Source: a virus
Length of the DNA stretch: 64,000 bases
Virus record (IMG/VR): IMGVR_UViG_3300025364_000003
Span: 1-64,000 of that record
Strand: one strand, 5' to 3'
In this document: positions 15,220 through 24,450 of the stretch, piece by piece
Numbering within the stretch: the first letter of the stretch is position 1
How the letters are laid out: every line of letters begins with the position of its first letter
Notes under the pieces: generated by a model
The model's database searches: none
The model's input: only the letters and a program-made list of their open reading frames with translations
Told to the model about the DNA's origin: nothing
Made by a program: the position numbers and the translations under genes

Positions 15220-18200
15220 TCATACTACGTTTTCTATGGTTACGAAATAATCTTCAAATACAAGTTCATTACTGAGTTTTGGTCTAAAGAAAACTCGGTC
15301 GCCTATTCTAACAAGCCTTTCTTGCACAAATGACTGTTCAAGTGCGAGTTTCCCACTTTCGGTTTCCCTCGTTAGTTCTTCATCGATTTCAAATTCCTCG
15401 GTATTCAGAGCAATGTGGAAAACTCTGTCAAAAAGTTTTGGACTGGTTACTTGATTACGCAAGCGTTCTGGTTCGAAAATAATATCACCAAATATAAACA
15501 GTCTAAGAATATCCTTGGCTTCTTCATCGACTTCTGGGTCCACCAAAAGTTCCAAAATCGGTCTTTCAGGAACGTCTATATCCAAAACATCTCTAATGTA
15601 AGTAAAGACAATGTTGGTAAATTCTTCATCCAGAGCTGTGCCTGGATTAATTTCTCTTTTGACGAAAGTGCTTTCTTCAACTCTCATTCCAGTTAACAAT
15701 CTGAGATATAGTTCAATTAAATTGCTGGACGTAATGTTTCTTATTAGATTTCTTTTCTGTTCATTTGTTAAAAAGTCATATTTGTCATTGTTTATAATGT
15801 CTTGATAGGAAACTTTTTTAGGACTATTGATGTTTTCGTAATCTTTAGCGGAAATTCTATTGACAATTCTGTCATAGGATTCATTGTCTCTTGGTTGCGT
15901 GGCATCAATTCGGTCTTCATCTTGAAAGAGACTTAAATCAAACAAGAAAGACTGTGGCTTAAAGATTATATCATCGAAACGTTGGTCTCGTTTAAAAACA
16001 TTGACAGATACGACATCTATTTGTTTGGTTTTGAATGTGTCTGCGTTAATTGCACTTTGCTGAATGCGATCCGAAAGTTGTCTTGAAAACCCGGCAGGAA
16101 CACCTACAGATACAAGCTTAATTCTTTTGTCGGCCTGATTTTGCAATAGGAAATCATTTTGCGACAAATAAGAATACAAAACAGTTCTGGTTTGTGGTTG
16201 AATGATTTCTGTATCCAAGAAATAGGTGAAATTTGCTCGACCAACTCGACCAAAATTCCTTGTTCTGTTCACAAAACTTTCAATTGCAAACGCAGCTGCA
16301 CGAACTTGGGCTGGGTTGCGAACAATTTCAAGATCATCTAATGTATTCTCTCTCAAGAACGCTTGTAGTGTATTTTGGTTGTAAACGTTAAGCAATCTAG
16401 TTTTTGCGTTTCTAACTCGTCGGTCAACAACTTGAAGAATATTCAGAATGTTATTAATGATCGCATCTTCGGTTGAAATTTTGCTTCTAATTGCAAACAA
16501 TGCGTTTCTTAGGTTCACTGAAGTTTTGCTGAAAAATAGAGGTGTGAAACGAGTTAAGCCTATCCGACGAATAGATTGATTGCCCAAGAATGCGGAACCT
16601 AAATTGTTTTGTATGAGCGTTCTTTCATTAGAATTTCTTACTCGACTTAGAAAACCACCAGCAAAAGATGTTGGGTTGGAAGATCTTGTGGACGCACCAG
16701 AACGTCTAACTGTAATACGAGTAGGACGAAGCAGGTTATTAACGGCAGAAGTTGATTGACGAATGGCGGTTGTAGCAGTGGCTTGTCTGCCGTAGACTAT
16801 ATTAGGAACCGTTCTTGCCAATCTTGTTGCGTAATCTGCTGGCACAATAACCGGTACAGATTTTTCTCCTATCATATCATCAATTACACTTTCTACAAAG
16901 TCATTTTTTTCACCATCAATTGTAATAAGAGTATTGAAGATAGAGGGAGAACGATCAAAGCTGGCAAAGCTATACTTTGCAACATAACTTGACAATATTT
17001 CAAAAACAATCAAAAGTTGAGTTGAGGTACTGATAAAATTGTATCTAGTTCTTCCTGTCTGATCGGGCAGCAGGTAATTGGTTTCACCATTATAGGCCGC
17101 AGCTTGTGCAAAATCATTTGCAATATTTACGTATTCTTTGATGAAATTTGAAATAGAGGAGCTTCTTGGATCTATATTTGATAGCAATACACGTCTAATA
17201 ACAAACCTTTCGATATTAATTGTTGTTTGGTTGTTTCTTAATGCAGAAACGCTTAAACGTGAAAAGGCCGATACAGAAGCAGTACGTTGACTAGTTCTTG
17301 TTCGCAATCTGGTAAACTGTGGATTTGCTCTAAGGGTTAGACCTAAAGAAAATCGGGGCGTTGGTGTTGTCAGTGCAAGTACACGATTTTCTATGTCGGC
17401 AGCTAGGCGCTCAATGAAAGGTCTTAAGGTTTGCAACCCCCCAAACAAGCTGGGTGTTGAACCTGGTGAAACTCGCACTTCTGACAAGTTGTTTATTGTT
17501 CTAAGTTCAGACGCAAGTTGTCGAAATATTGGCTTTAAGTCTGAAGAACTGTTTGTAGCTAAGCCGACCAACAAGCAAAATTGAAACAGTTTGCTTTTTA
17601 GTTCGTTGTCATTGTTTGCAAGTTTAAAAATGGCAGCTACAATAGCCTGGTCTCTATTAAGAGAGAAAATGTTGGTTGTGTTTTCGATTGAGTTTCTGAA
17701 CGATGCTAGAAATCTGTCATTCATTGTTGAAGGAGAGATTGCCGACTCACGTCCAAGGCTAAACAAGTTGTAAATAACTCCATTGGCGGTTGAAAATTTC
17801 CTAGCAAATTGGTTTGCATATTCTTCAAATGGAGTGGTGTTAAAGTCGTTGTTGGTAATGTTTAGTAGGCTATCTACGAAATATGAACTACCAGGGACGT
17901 ATGTTTTCTTATAATCATCAGTATCAACGTATTTCCTCTCAAATGGAAGAACTGATGTGTTTTCATCTATACCCAAAGTTGTAAGCGAAAGTAATGATTC
18001 TGGACCAAGTGGCGATTCAAAAATATTATCTCCAACAACTCCAATAATGTTGTCAAAAGGAGAACCCGTATCTCCACTTGCAAAAATTTCGCTAAGTTGC
18101 TTTTGATTACTTGGAACACCAAGTCCTCTAGAAACACGATATTCTTTGCTTAAGACCGTAATGAGAAGTTTAATTCTATCGTCAGAATTACTCGGCAAAG

Positions 18201-19395
18201 AATTCAAAAACGTATTAAAGAATGCACGTTCACTTGCATTCACAGCCGCATCACTTGATCTGATTTGGTCAATAGTAAATGTAAAACCATCATTCAACGT
18301 ATAGGTTCTATCGAGCAAGACAGGACTGTCATCCGTGTCTCGATCAGTGTCAATTAAACCAAGTAGGTTGGTAGAATAGTTTTCAGCAATTTCTTTGAAA
18401 TCAGCAAGGAGCTGTTGGATGATTTTAGTATCAGAAAAGATTTTAAATTGTTCTGATGTGTATTGCATTCTGCGCTGGAAAAAATCCTCTAATGTAAGAA
18501 ACTGTCGATCAAAACTAGCCTTGGGAATGTTCTTTAGGTCCAACAACGTTTTGAATACTTCAGCAGCCCCAATGAATTGTCGATAATAATTGACTGTTCT
18601 GCCGGTTCTTTGCAATTCGCTAAGAATTTTTTGCTCAAATTTATCAATTTGAAAGTTCAATTCTCTCTGTGAGCGACCCTGCCGACCTCTGCGTTGAGTA
18701 TTTGTTCTCCGGCTTTCAGCCATGTTGGTTAGTAGGTCATTTATGGTTTCTCGTCTGAGCAATAAGGTGTTGTACTGAACGTCAATTAAACGACCGGTCG
18801 CATTAAAATCCTGAAAAAACCGACGGTTTTGTACATTTTTACCCCAAATGGGAAGGAAGTCTGTTATTTGAAGAACTTCAGGTACAAAAGAAGAAATGCC
18901 ATCCGCTTCAACCGGAACAAAACTGTCGTTTTGAATTTTAGTTTCTGAAACATCGAGCGTGTCTTCAGAATACCTTTGTGACGGCGGGCGAATAATAAGC
19001 GGAACTTGGAATCGAATTCTGGGAGTCGGGATTTGCACTCTGAGCGGCACACGAATTCTTGTAATGGTAGTGGTGAGCGGCACCCTTACTCGTGTGGCAG
19101 CAACTTTAAGAACTGGTTTTGCCGCCCTAACAGCCAGTGCTGAATTGCTTCTGACGGCCGTTATAGCTTGAATTGTTCCTCTTCTTTTAGCTCTTCTTGT
19201 TGTTCCGCCAGTACGTATGACCACCCGACCAGAGGCACTGCGTCCCACCCTTCTTCGATTGTTTGAAGAAGGGTTTACAGTTACGACTGTACGCCTTTGA
19301 GTGGAAGTAACCGGAACCGCTTGAACGCTCAAGCCTCCAAGTCTTTTACAACTGCTGTTGGCACTTCTTCTTAATCTGCGTACTCTTGTTGCCAT
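15220..19395 (-). CDS. Very large virion protein with basic N-terminal region
   Basis: 1391 aa, the largest virion gene here. The first 150 residues are extremely Arg/Thr/Val/Ser rich (TRRAKRRGTIQAITAVRSNS and a later RVRVPL-TRIRVPL repeat) and could bind DNA or an acidic partner. The rest is Asn, Arg, Phe, Ile and Ser rich without enzymatic motifs or membrane segments. It is separated from its upstream neighbour by a single base, so the two are almost certainly co-translated. Function unknown; baseplate or tail is the likely location. Confidence 0.6.
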   Translation of the reverse strand: MATRVRRLRRSANSSCKRLGGLSVQAVPVTSTQRRTVVTVNPSSNNRRRVGRSASGRVVIRTGGTTRRAKRRGTIQAITAVRSNSALAVRAAKPVLKVAATRVRVPLTTTITRIRVPLRVQIPTPRIRFQVPLIIRPPSQRYSEDTLDVSETKIQNDSFVPVEADGISSFVPEVLQITDFLPIWGKNVQNRRFFQDFNATGRLIDVQYNTLLLRRETINDLLTNMAESRRTNTQRRGRQGRSQRELNFQIDKFEQKILSELQRTGRTVNYYRQFIGAAEVFKTLLDLKNIPKASFDRQFLTLEDFFQRRMQYTSEQFKIFSDTKIIQQLLADFKEIAENYSTNLLGLIDTDRDTDDSPVLLDRTYTLNDGFTFTIDQIRSSDAAVNASERAFFNTFLNSLPSNSDDRIKLLITVLSKEYRVSRGLGVPSNQKQLSEIFASGDTGSPFDNIIGVVGDNIFESPLGPESLLSLTTLGIDENTSVLPFERKYVDTDDYKKTYVPGSSYFVDSLLNITNNDFNTTPFEEYANQFARKFSTANGVIYNLFSLGRESAISPSTMNDRFLASFRNSIENTTNIFSLNRDQAIVAAIFKLANNDNELKSKLFQFCLLVGLATNSSSDLKPIFRQLASELRTINNLSEVRVSPGSTPSLFGGLQTLRPFIERLAADIENRVLALTTPTPRFSLGLTLRANPQFTRLRTRTSQRTASVSAFSRLSVSALRNNQTTINIERFVIRRVLLSNIDPRSSSISNFIKEYVNIANDFAQAAAYNGETNYLLPDQTGRTRYNFISTSTQLLIVFEILSSYVAKYSFASFDRSPSIFNTLITIDGEKNDFVESVIDDMIGEKSVPVIVPADYATRLARTVPNIVYGRQATATTAIRQSTSAVNNLLRPTRITVRRSGASTRSSNPTSFAGGFLSRVRNSNERTLIQNNLGSAFLGNQSIRRIGLTRFTPLFFSKTSVNLRNALFAIRSKISTEDAIINNILNILQVVDRRVRNAKTRLLNVYNQNTLQAFLRENTLDDLEIVRNPAQVRAAAFAIESFVNRTRNFGRVGRANFTYFLDTEIIQPQTRTVLYSYLSQNDFLLQNQADKRIKLVSVGVPAGFSRQLSDRIQQSAINADTFKTKQIDVVSVNVFKRDQRFDDIIFKPQSFLFDLSLFQDEDRIDATQPRDNESYDRIVNRISAKDYENINSPKKVSYQDIINNDKYDFLTNEQKRNLIRNITSSNLIELYLRLLTGMRVEESTFVKREINPGTALDEEFTNIVFTYIRDVLDIDVPERPILELLVDPEVDEEAKDILRLFIFGDIIFEPERLRNQVTSPKLFDRVFHIALNTEEFEIDEELTRETESGKLALEQSFVQERLVRIGDRVFFRPKLSNELVFEDYFVTIENVV

Positions 19396-19396
19396 A

Positions 19397-21865
19397 TTAA
19401 ATCAATACCGAGTTTGTTTTAAGTTCAGGTCCACGGCTATAGTCAAAAAATACCGGAACAATAAAATAAGTCAGTTCGCCACTTTCTTTATTTGTTAGAT
19501 TGTCTATAAACTGAAAGTAATTTGAGCTGGTAATATTGTGTGATTTACCAACGATGGTTCTCATCCCCAAAATCTCTAGGATAACTATAAAGTGGTCAAT
19601 TTTATTGACATCACCTTGCACTTTCCACTGAACTAAAACTTTATTTTCCCCAAATCGAACAGCTTTGCCAGAAAGCAAGGAAGGTTGTATGTCTGCCAAA
19701 GACACTGTTAGAGACCGATTGTCAACGACTCGACCAAATGTAAATGTGCTTTTAGCATGATTTCTAACCAAAGTTCTGCTGGTAACCACGTTACCCCTGA
19801 GAAGGGTAATCGGGTGTCGCCAACGGCTAGGTGAAAAGCTGTAGCTTACATTTGTTCGTGGGTTGACGAGCTTATTTAGTGTAGGAAATAGGGTCTCTGT
19901 GTCTCTCGCATGTGCGGTAATGTTATATTTGTAGTCAAGTCCACCTTGTAAGGGTTTTACAGATCTTACTCTTCCAAATCGTTTGTCTGAGAAATTTGGA
20001 CTTGAAATAATCCCAAAGTCTTCCAGCTCTCCGGTGGTAAGATTTCTTCTAGTGACTCTCACCCCAAACAAATTTTGCAATTGTTCCCTGTTGGCGAGAA
20101 GTTGTTCTTGGAATTCGGTTGTAATACCTTGTTCTTCTAAAAATGACTTTATTAAATCGCCCTGAGTTTGAATGATGTTTTTTTCAATTGAAAAACTTAC
20201 ATCAATTTCATCTCCTGATTGTTCAACATTCGGCTCTCCAATTTCTAGTTCGAGAATGTTTGCTGAAACTGGCAAGAACTCAACAATGACATTATTTGCT
20301 GCAATTTCTTCTGTCCCACTGTCAAAAATGAATAAAGCCTTGTATTCATAGATCCTTCCTTCTTTTACCTGGTTGTCTTCAATAACAATTGGAGCGTTGG
20401 AATCAACTTCAATTAGTATAGTTTCGCTTCCTTGGCCACTTGGTTGAACAATAGAAAAATTTTGTTGGTTAATAGACAAATCTTTTCTTAATAAACGCAT
20501 GGCAATAGGGCCGGGCGCAATATCTCTAATCGTTATTACAACACTTCTGCCTTGTACTTCATGATCTAAACTTGCAAAATACGGCTGTCTTTTAAATTTA
20601 CCCCTGCTAAAAGGTGGTGACTTTTGTTCAATTACCGTAGAAGAAAATTCGGCTCCAAGAATTTCATCTCCGTTCACTGGAACCGCTCTGTAAATGATTG
20701 GGTTTGTGGAAGCGTACAAATCATCTATTTTCTTGAAGTCTTCTCCAAAATCTGCTTCTACCTCACCAACAAAGTCATATTGCGCATCAATTGCTGGATT
20801 GCCCTTGTTTAATTCTCGTCGAAATATTCTTATTTTTGTTGCATTTCGGTCTTTTTGCTTGACGCTAAGTGTCGTTCTTCCCAGAGCCCCCACAGAAAAG
20901 GCGACAATCTCTGGAGGTTCAGTAGGAATTTGTAACTTTGCAATATTTTCACTATGGGGAATTGAACGAGTTAGAGTTTGAACATCAAGCTCTCGATTGT
21001 TTCTCAACTCAAATGTAAGGAAAAATTCTTCTGATAAAAGACTTCCAACTGGGAGCCTGAGCGTTTCTTCGATTTCAATCCATGTTGATTCTTCTCGTAG
21101 AGGAACATTGAAATACGCAGAATTTCGAAGTTGAAATTGATTGGCGTAATTTTTTTGATTCAACAGTGTTGATACCAAGGGCGTTCCAAGTCTAATATTT
21201 GTTTGAGCCGCTGGTGACTTCAGCGACACTGTTCCGTTGATAGCTCTTGTGGCGGACGCAATAGAATTTGTTTTCGCACCAACAAATGAAGCTGGATCTC
21301 TTTTGCGATCTAATGCAAGACGACTTGAACGAAGTCTCACACTTCTTTTGGCGTCAGCCAAAGTATCGGACTGTACTATACTTGGAATCCTGGTAGTATT
21401 CCTATCCAGAATCGGCAATGCTAAATTCTGCTGTCTGATCGTGTTGACCAAAGCCGGCCTGACACGTTGAACTCTTGTTATTGTTGGGGGCGAGGTAAAT
21501 GTAGCTCTCGCCAAAGAAATTGTTTGATTGTTTGGGATTTTTCGAGTAATGTCACTAATGATTGTAACAATTCTATCGGCTGCTTCTTGACGTAAAATAT
21601 CTTTTGTAAGCGCCCTTCTCATACGAAGTCGTTTGTTGATCAAAACAGGATTGAAATTTGTAAAAGTTCTAACCTGCCTTCGCACTTGAGGTTTTTCAGT
21701 TGCGGAAATAACGGTCATGAAGGCTCGAGACCTTACTGCCTTAACAGGATCAACCCTGTACCTAATTTTGTAGATGAAATAACCGTCTTGAGTGATGGAT
21801 TCAAGTCTTGCAAAATCGTCAGGCACCTCAATAATATTTGCATCTCTTTTGAGTAAAGCTCGCAT
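19397..21865 (-). CDS. Large virion protein with Fn3-like domain(s), first gene of the late operon
   Basis: 822 aa. The region around residues 312-410 (EPPEIVAFSVGALGRTTLSV, TKIRIFRREL, NPIIYRAVPVNGDEILGAEF) has the strand pattern of fibronectin type III domains, and later segments near 440-540 and 690-800 look similar. The N-terminal 200 residues are basic. It stands at the upstream end of a seven-gene same-strand block and probably marks the start of the late transcript. Confidence 0.6.
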   Translation of the reverse strand: MRALLKRDANIIEVPDDFARLESITQDGYFIYKIRYRVDPVKAVRSRAFMTVISATEKPQVRRQVRTFTNFNPVLINKRLRMRRALTKDILRQEAADRIVTIISDITRKIPNNQTISLARATFTSPPTITRVQRVRPALVNTIRQQNLALPILDRNTTRIPSIVQSDTLADAKRSVRLRSSRLALDRKRDPASFVGAKTNSIASATRAINGTVSLKSPAAQTNIRLGTPLVSTLLNQKNYANQFQLRNSAYFNVPLREESTWIEIEETLRLPVGSLLSEEFFLTFELRNNRELDVQTLTRSIPHSENIAKLQIPTEPPEIVAFSVGALGRTTLSVKQKDRNATKIRIFRRELNKGNPAIDAQYDFVGEVEADFGEDFKKIDDLYASTNPIIYRAVPVNGDEILGAEFSSTVIEQKSPPFSRGKFKRQPYFASLDHEVQGRSVVITIRDIAPGPIAMRLLRKDLSINQQNFSIVQPSGQGSETILIEVDSNAPIVIEDNQVKEGRIYEYKALFIFDSGTEEIAANNVIVEFLPVSANILELEIGEPNVEQSGDEIDVSFSIEKNIIQTQGDLIKSFLEEQGITTEFQEQLLANREQLQNLFGVRVTRRNLTTGELEDFGIISSPNFSDKRFGRVRSVKPLQGGLDYKYNITAHARDTETLFPTLNKLVNPRTNVSYSFSPSRWRHPITLLRGNVVTSRTLVRNHAKSTFTFGRVVDNRSLTVSLADIQPSLLSGKAVRFGENKVLVQWKVQGDVNKIDHFIVILEILGMRTIVGKSHNITSSNYFQFIDNLTNKESGELTYFIVPVFFDYSRGPELKTNSVLI

Positions 21866-22071
21866 TTATTCGAAGACTCCGTTTGTTCTGATAAGTAGAG
21901 GTTGTGCCAAGTTTCAAGTATAACGCAACCTATGTATGAAGAATGGATAAATAATCTAGCACGCCAAAATGAATAAAAACATTATTGATAAACTTGTTTG
22001 TTTTCCCGTCGGAATAGGGTTTATGACGCAAATCAACCTATGTAGTCTGTCTCAGACGAAGGAGTTGCCAC
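21866..22071. other. Divergent intergenic region between late operon and replication genes
   Basis: 206 bp without a gene. On the minus side there is a TATACT-like -10 near 21917 but no good -35. On the plus side a small hairpin GTCTG-TCT-CAGAC (22045-22057) directly precedes the AAGGAG ribosome site of the 22072 gene. No T4-type TATAAATA late promoter was found. Confidence 0.4.
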
Positions 22072-22503
22072 GTGAAAGATATCGAAGAGCACCTACACCA
22101 ATATTTGTTACAGGCTGGACAAACAGTTTATTTGCAAAACACTAAAATACATGGGCGCCGAAATAAAAAAGTAAGTGTTGTTTCTTATTCCCAAGAAGGC
22201 GTTGTTGATTTCTTTATAAAATGTCATGCGAAGCTCGTTACCAATGATGATTTTAGTCATTTGGTTGAAAAATATGGCGTTGATGGCAAGCTGGGAAATG
22301 AAATTATGATAACCAATGGTCAAATGGCTATTGTGCTTGCTTCTTTCCACTGGGGCCATACTGAAAAAGAGATCAAAGCTCTCCTGGAGAAGAACGTCAT
22401 TAAAAAGCCCGAAGAAGCAACACCATCAGTAACTTGTTTCTTGCTTGTTGATGATCAATTTGTAATCGCTAGTCATGATAAGTGTAATCCTGTAGACTTA
22501 TGA
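22072..22503 (+). CDS. Hypothetical protein, first gene of the replication block
   Basis: 143 aa, GTG start at 22072 behind GAAGGAG. Mixed alpha/beta sequence (KKVSVVSYSQEGVVDFFIKC, MAIVLASFHWGHTEKEIKAL) with no recognised motif. Its stop overlaps the start of the chimeric endonuclease (ATGA-type overlap), so it is co-translated with the primase genes. Confidence 0.65.
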   Translation: MKDIEEHLHQYLLQAGQTVYLQNTKIHGRRNKKVSVVSYSQEGVVDFFIKCHAKLVTNDDFSHLVEKYGVDGKLGNEIMITNGQMAIVLASFHWGHTEKEIKALLEKNVIKKPEEATPSVTCFLLVDDQFVIASHDKCNPVDL

Positions 22504-23405
22504 GTTCAAAGTTTTTTACACAAGGGCAAGCCATTACCTTTATCGAAAAAGTTTTCGACAAGGGGCGGTTGTCTAATGGTGGAAAAAACATCTCAGTTGT
22601 TTGCCCTATGTGCAAATCTGTTAAGAATGACAGATATGAAAAACAAAAACTGGTGATAAGAACTGACAACTTTAATACTAAAAATAATAAAATTTATATT
22701 GGTCGAGCTGTATGCCTTCGACGAAGATATTTGAGGCATTTGTCTAATTTATTCGCTAAAAAATATCGTAATAAATATCTTGAAAGAGAATATTGGAAAT
22801 ACGGAGAGGATGTTTTTGAATTTGCTTTACTAAAACATGTGCCCAAAGATAAATTGGTTATTGTCGAACAACAGTATCTTAATAAATTGAAACCATTGAA
22901 TGGCAAAAAGACGTACAATCTAACATTGCATGCAGAAGGACCGGGCAATTGTTTAACAGAGTATAGTAAAATGAAAATAAGTCAAACCTTGACTGGGAGG
23001 AGACATTCTAAAAACCGCATAGAGAAGATTAAGAAATCTTGTGCCTGGCGGAAAAAACAAATAAAATTAATGTCACCCAATGGGAAGCTGGTAAAAATAA
23101 ATGGCATCGTCGATTTTTGCAAAGAATATAATCTTGCCAGAAGCGGCATTGCTAAAGTAATCAACGGCAAGAGATTACATTATAAACGTTGGTGTTTGTC
23201 AAAAAATTATGATATCGTCCTAAAAAACCAAGGTAACGTTGGTAAAAATAAACTAAAAAGAGTGTTACTCTCTCCTCAGGGTGTTTCTTATGAAGAAATA
23301 CGAAATATTAGAGACTTTTCAAAGCAAAAAAAATTATCATACTCAAGATTTTGTATGTTGTTACGTGAAGAAATAACCGAATATAAAGGCTGGAGATATA
23401 GATGA
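22500..23405 (+). CDS. Chimera: primase zinc-finger N-terminus fused to a GIY-YIG homing endonuclease
   Basis: 301 aa. Residues 1-55 (FTQGQAITFIEKVFDKGRLS, VVCPMCKSVKN, KQKLVIRT) align by eye with the start of the primase encoded immediately after (YTEGQFISFIQRSFGDGKL, LVCPFCRNAKG, KRKLAIKT), including the first zinc Cys pair but not the second. Then comes a GIY-YIG nuclease lacking its first strand: NNKIYIGRAVCLRRRYLRHL, YWKYGEDVFEFALLK, EQQYLNKLKP, YNLTLHAEG. A helical NUMOD-like tail follows (SKMKISQTLTGRRHSKNRIE). It looks like an endonuclease gene that landed in a primase gene or captured part of one. The two N-termini are diverged, so this is not a fresh duplication. Confidence 0.75.
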   Translation: MSSKFFTQGQAITFIEKVFDKGRLSNGGKNISVVCPMCKSVKNDRYEKQKLVIRTDNFNTKNNKIYIGRAVCLRRRYLRHLSNLFAKKYRNKYLEREYWKYGEDVFEFALLKHVPKDKLVIVEQQYLNKLKPLNGKKTYNLTLHAEGPGNCLTEYSKMKISQTLTGRRHSKNRIEKIKKSCAWRKKQIKLMSPNGKLVKINGIVDFCKEYNLARSGIAKVINGKRLHYKRWCLSKNYDIVLKNQGNVGKNKLKRVLLSPQGVSYEEIRNIRDFSKQKKLSYSRFCMLLREEITEYKGWRYR

Positions 23406-24418
23406 GTCATTATACTGAAGGACAATTTATATCTTTTATTCAAAGGTCTTTTGGGGATGGTAAATTAGATGGTCGTAAAAACAATATACAGTTAGTTTGT
23501 CCTTTCTGTAGAAATGCAAAAGGTGGTAGTTATTCAAAAAGAAAATTAGCTATAAAAACTACCAAGCCACATTTTGTTCATTGCTGGGTCTGTGGATACA
23601 AAAATAGGAACATCTACAAATTGTTAGCAAGGTGGGCTCCTGAACATTTGTCAGAATATAAAGATTCGTTCCTCGATGCTGAGGAGCTGAAAGCGAGCGA
23701 AGCTGAGGTCACACAAACATATAAGCCAATAGTCCTTCCAAAAGGGTTTACCTTGTTGGCCGACGCTTCAGCTCGTTTGACTTCTTTCGATACCTATCAG
23801 AGAAGATATTTTGAAAAGGCTATTGAATATCTCAACAGTCGTGGAATTAAAACTCAGGCCGAACTTTGGTATTGGAAAATTGGCATAACAACATTTTATA
23901 AAGAAGGCTGCAAGGATAGAATTATTATTCCATCTTTTGATTGTGATGGTACACTATCTTATTGGACGGGCAGAAGCTGGCGCCGAAACCCTAACAAGAA
24001 ATACAATAACCCATACTGCAACCGAAAAAACGTCATATTCAATGAACTGAATATTGATTGGAAAGAAGCACTCACAATTGTCGAAGGACCATTTGATCTT
24101 TTGAAGTGTAATGCAAATGCAACTTGCGTTTTAGGATCAGAACTAACGCTCGAATATGAACTTCTTCAAAAGATTATCAAAAATCGTACGCCGGTTATTT
24201 TAGCTTTTGATCCCGACAAAGAAGGTCAGAGTAAACAACTTGAATTAGCCAATCGATTTCTAGAATTTGATATACCAGTGAAAATTGTTGAACATAGGGA
24301 TAAAACCAAAGATGTCGGTGATCTATCGAAATCAGAGTTTATCGATCTATTAAATTCTGCTAAGACATATTCGACAAACTATCATCTTAGACTGAAAATT
24401 GCATCGATAATGCAATGA
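23402..24418 (+). CDS. DNA primase (zinc-binding plus TOPRIM)
   Basis: 338 aa. Synthesises RNA primers for replication. N-terminal zinc motif CPFC (about 35-38) and HCWVCG (about 60-65); catalytic TOPRIM pieces IVEGPFDLLK (about 224) and LAFDPDKEGQ (about 270). It is shorter than bacterial DnaG, with no helicase-binding C-terminus, as is common in phages. ATG 23402 overlaps the stop of the chimeric GIY-YIG gene, and SbcCD follows 32 bp later. Confidence 0.88.
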   Translation: MSHYTEGQFISFIQRSFGDGKLDGRKNNIQLVCPFCRNAKGGSYSKRKLAIKTTKPHFVHCWVCGYKNRNIYKLLARWAPEHLSEYKDSFLDAEELKASEAEVTQTYKPIVLPKGFTLLADASARLTSFDTYQRRYFEKAIEYLNSRGIKTQAELWYWKIGITTFYKEGCKDRIIIPSFDCDGTLSYWTGRSWRRNPNKKYNNPYCNRKNVIFNELNIDWKEALTIVEGPFDLLKCNANATCVLGSELTLEYELLQKIIKNRTPVILAFDPDKEGQSKQLELANRFLEFDIPVKIVEHRDKTKDVGDLSKSEFIDLLNSAKTYSTNYHLRLKIASIMQ

Positions 24419-24450
24419 CGTTTATTTGAGAAAGATTTACGGAACATATT

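Noticed and set aside
21866-22071. T4-type late promoters before the late operon
   Set aside because: No TATAAATA match found upstream of the virion genes; only partial A/T-rich resemblances.
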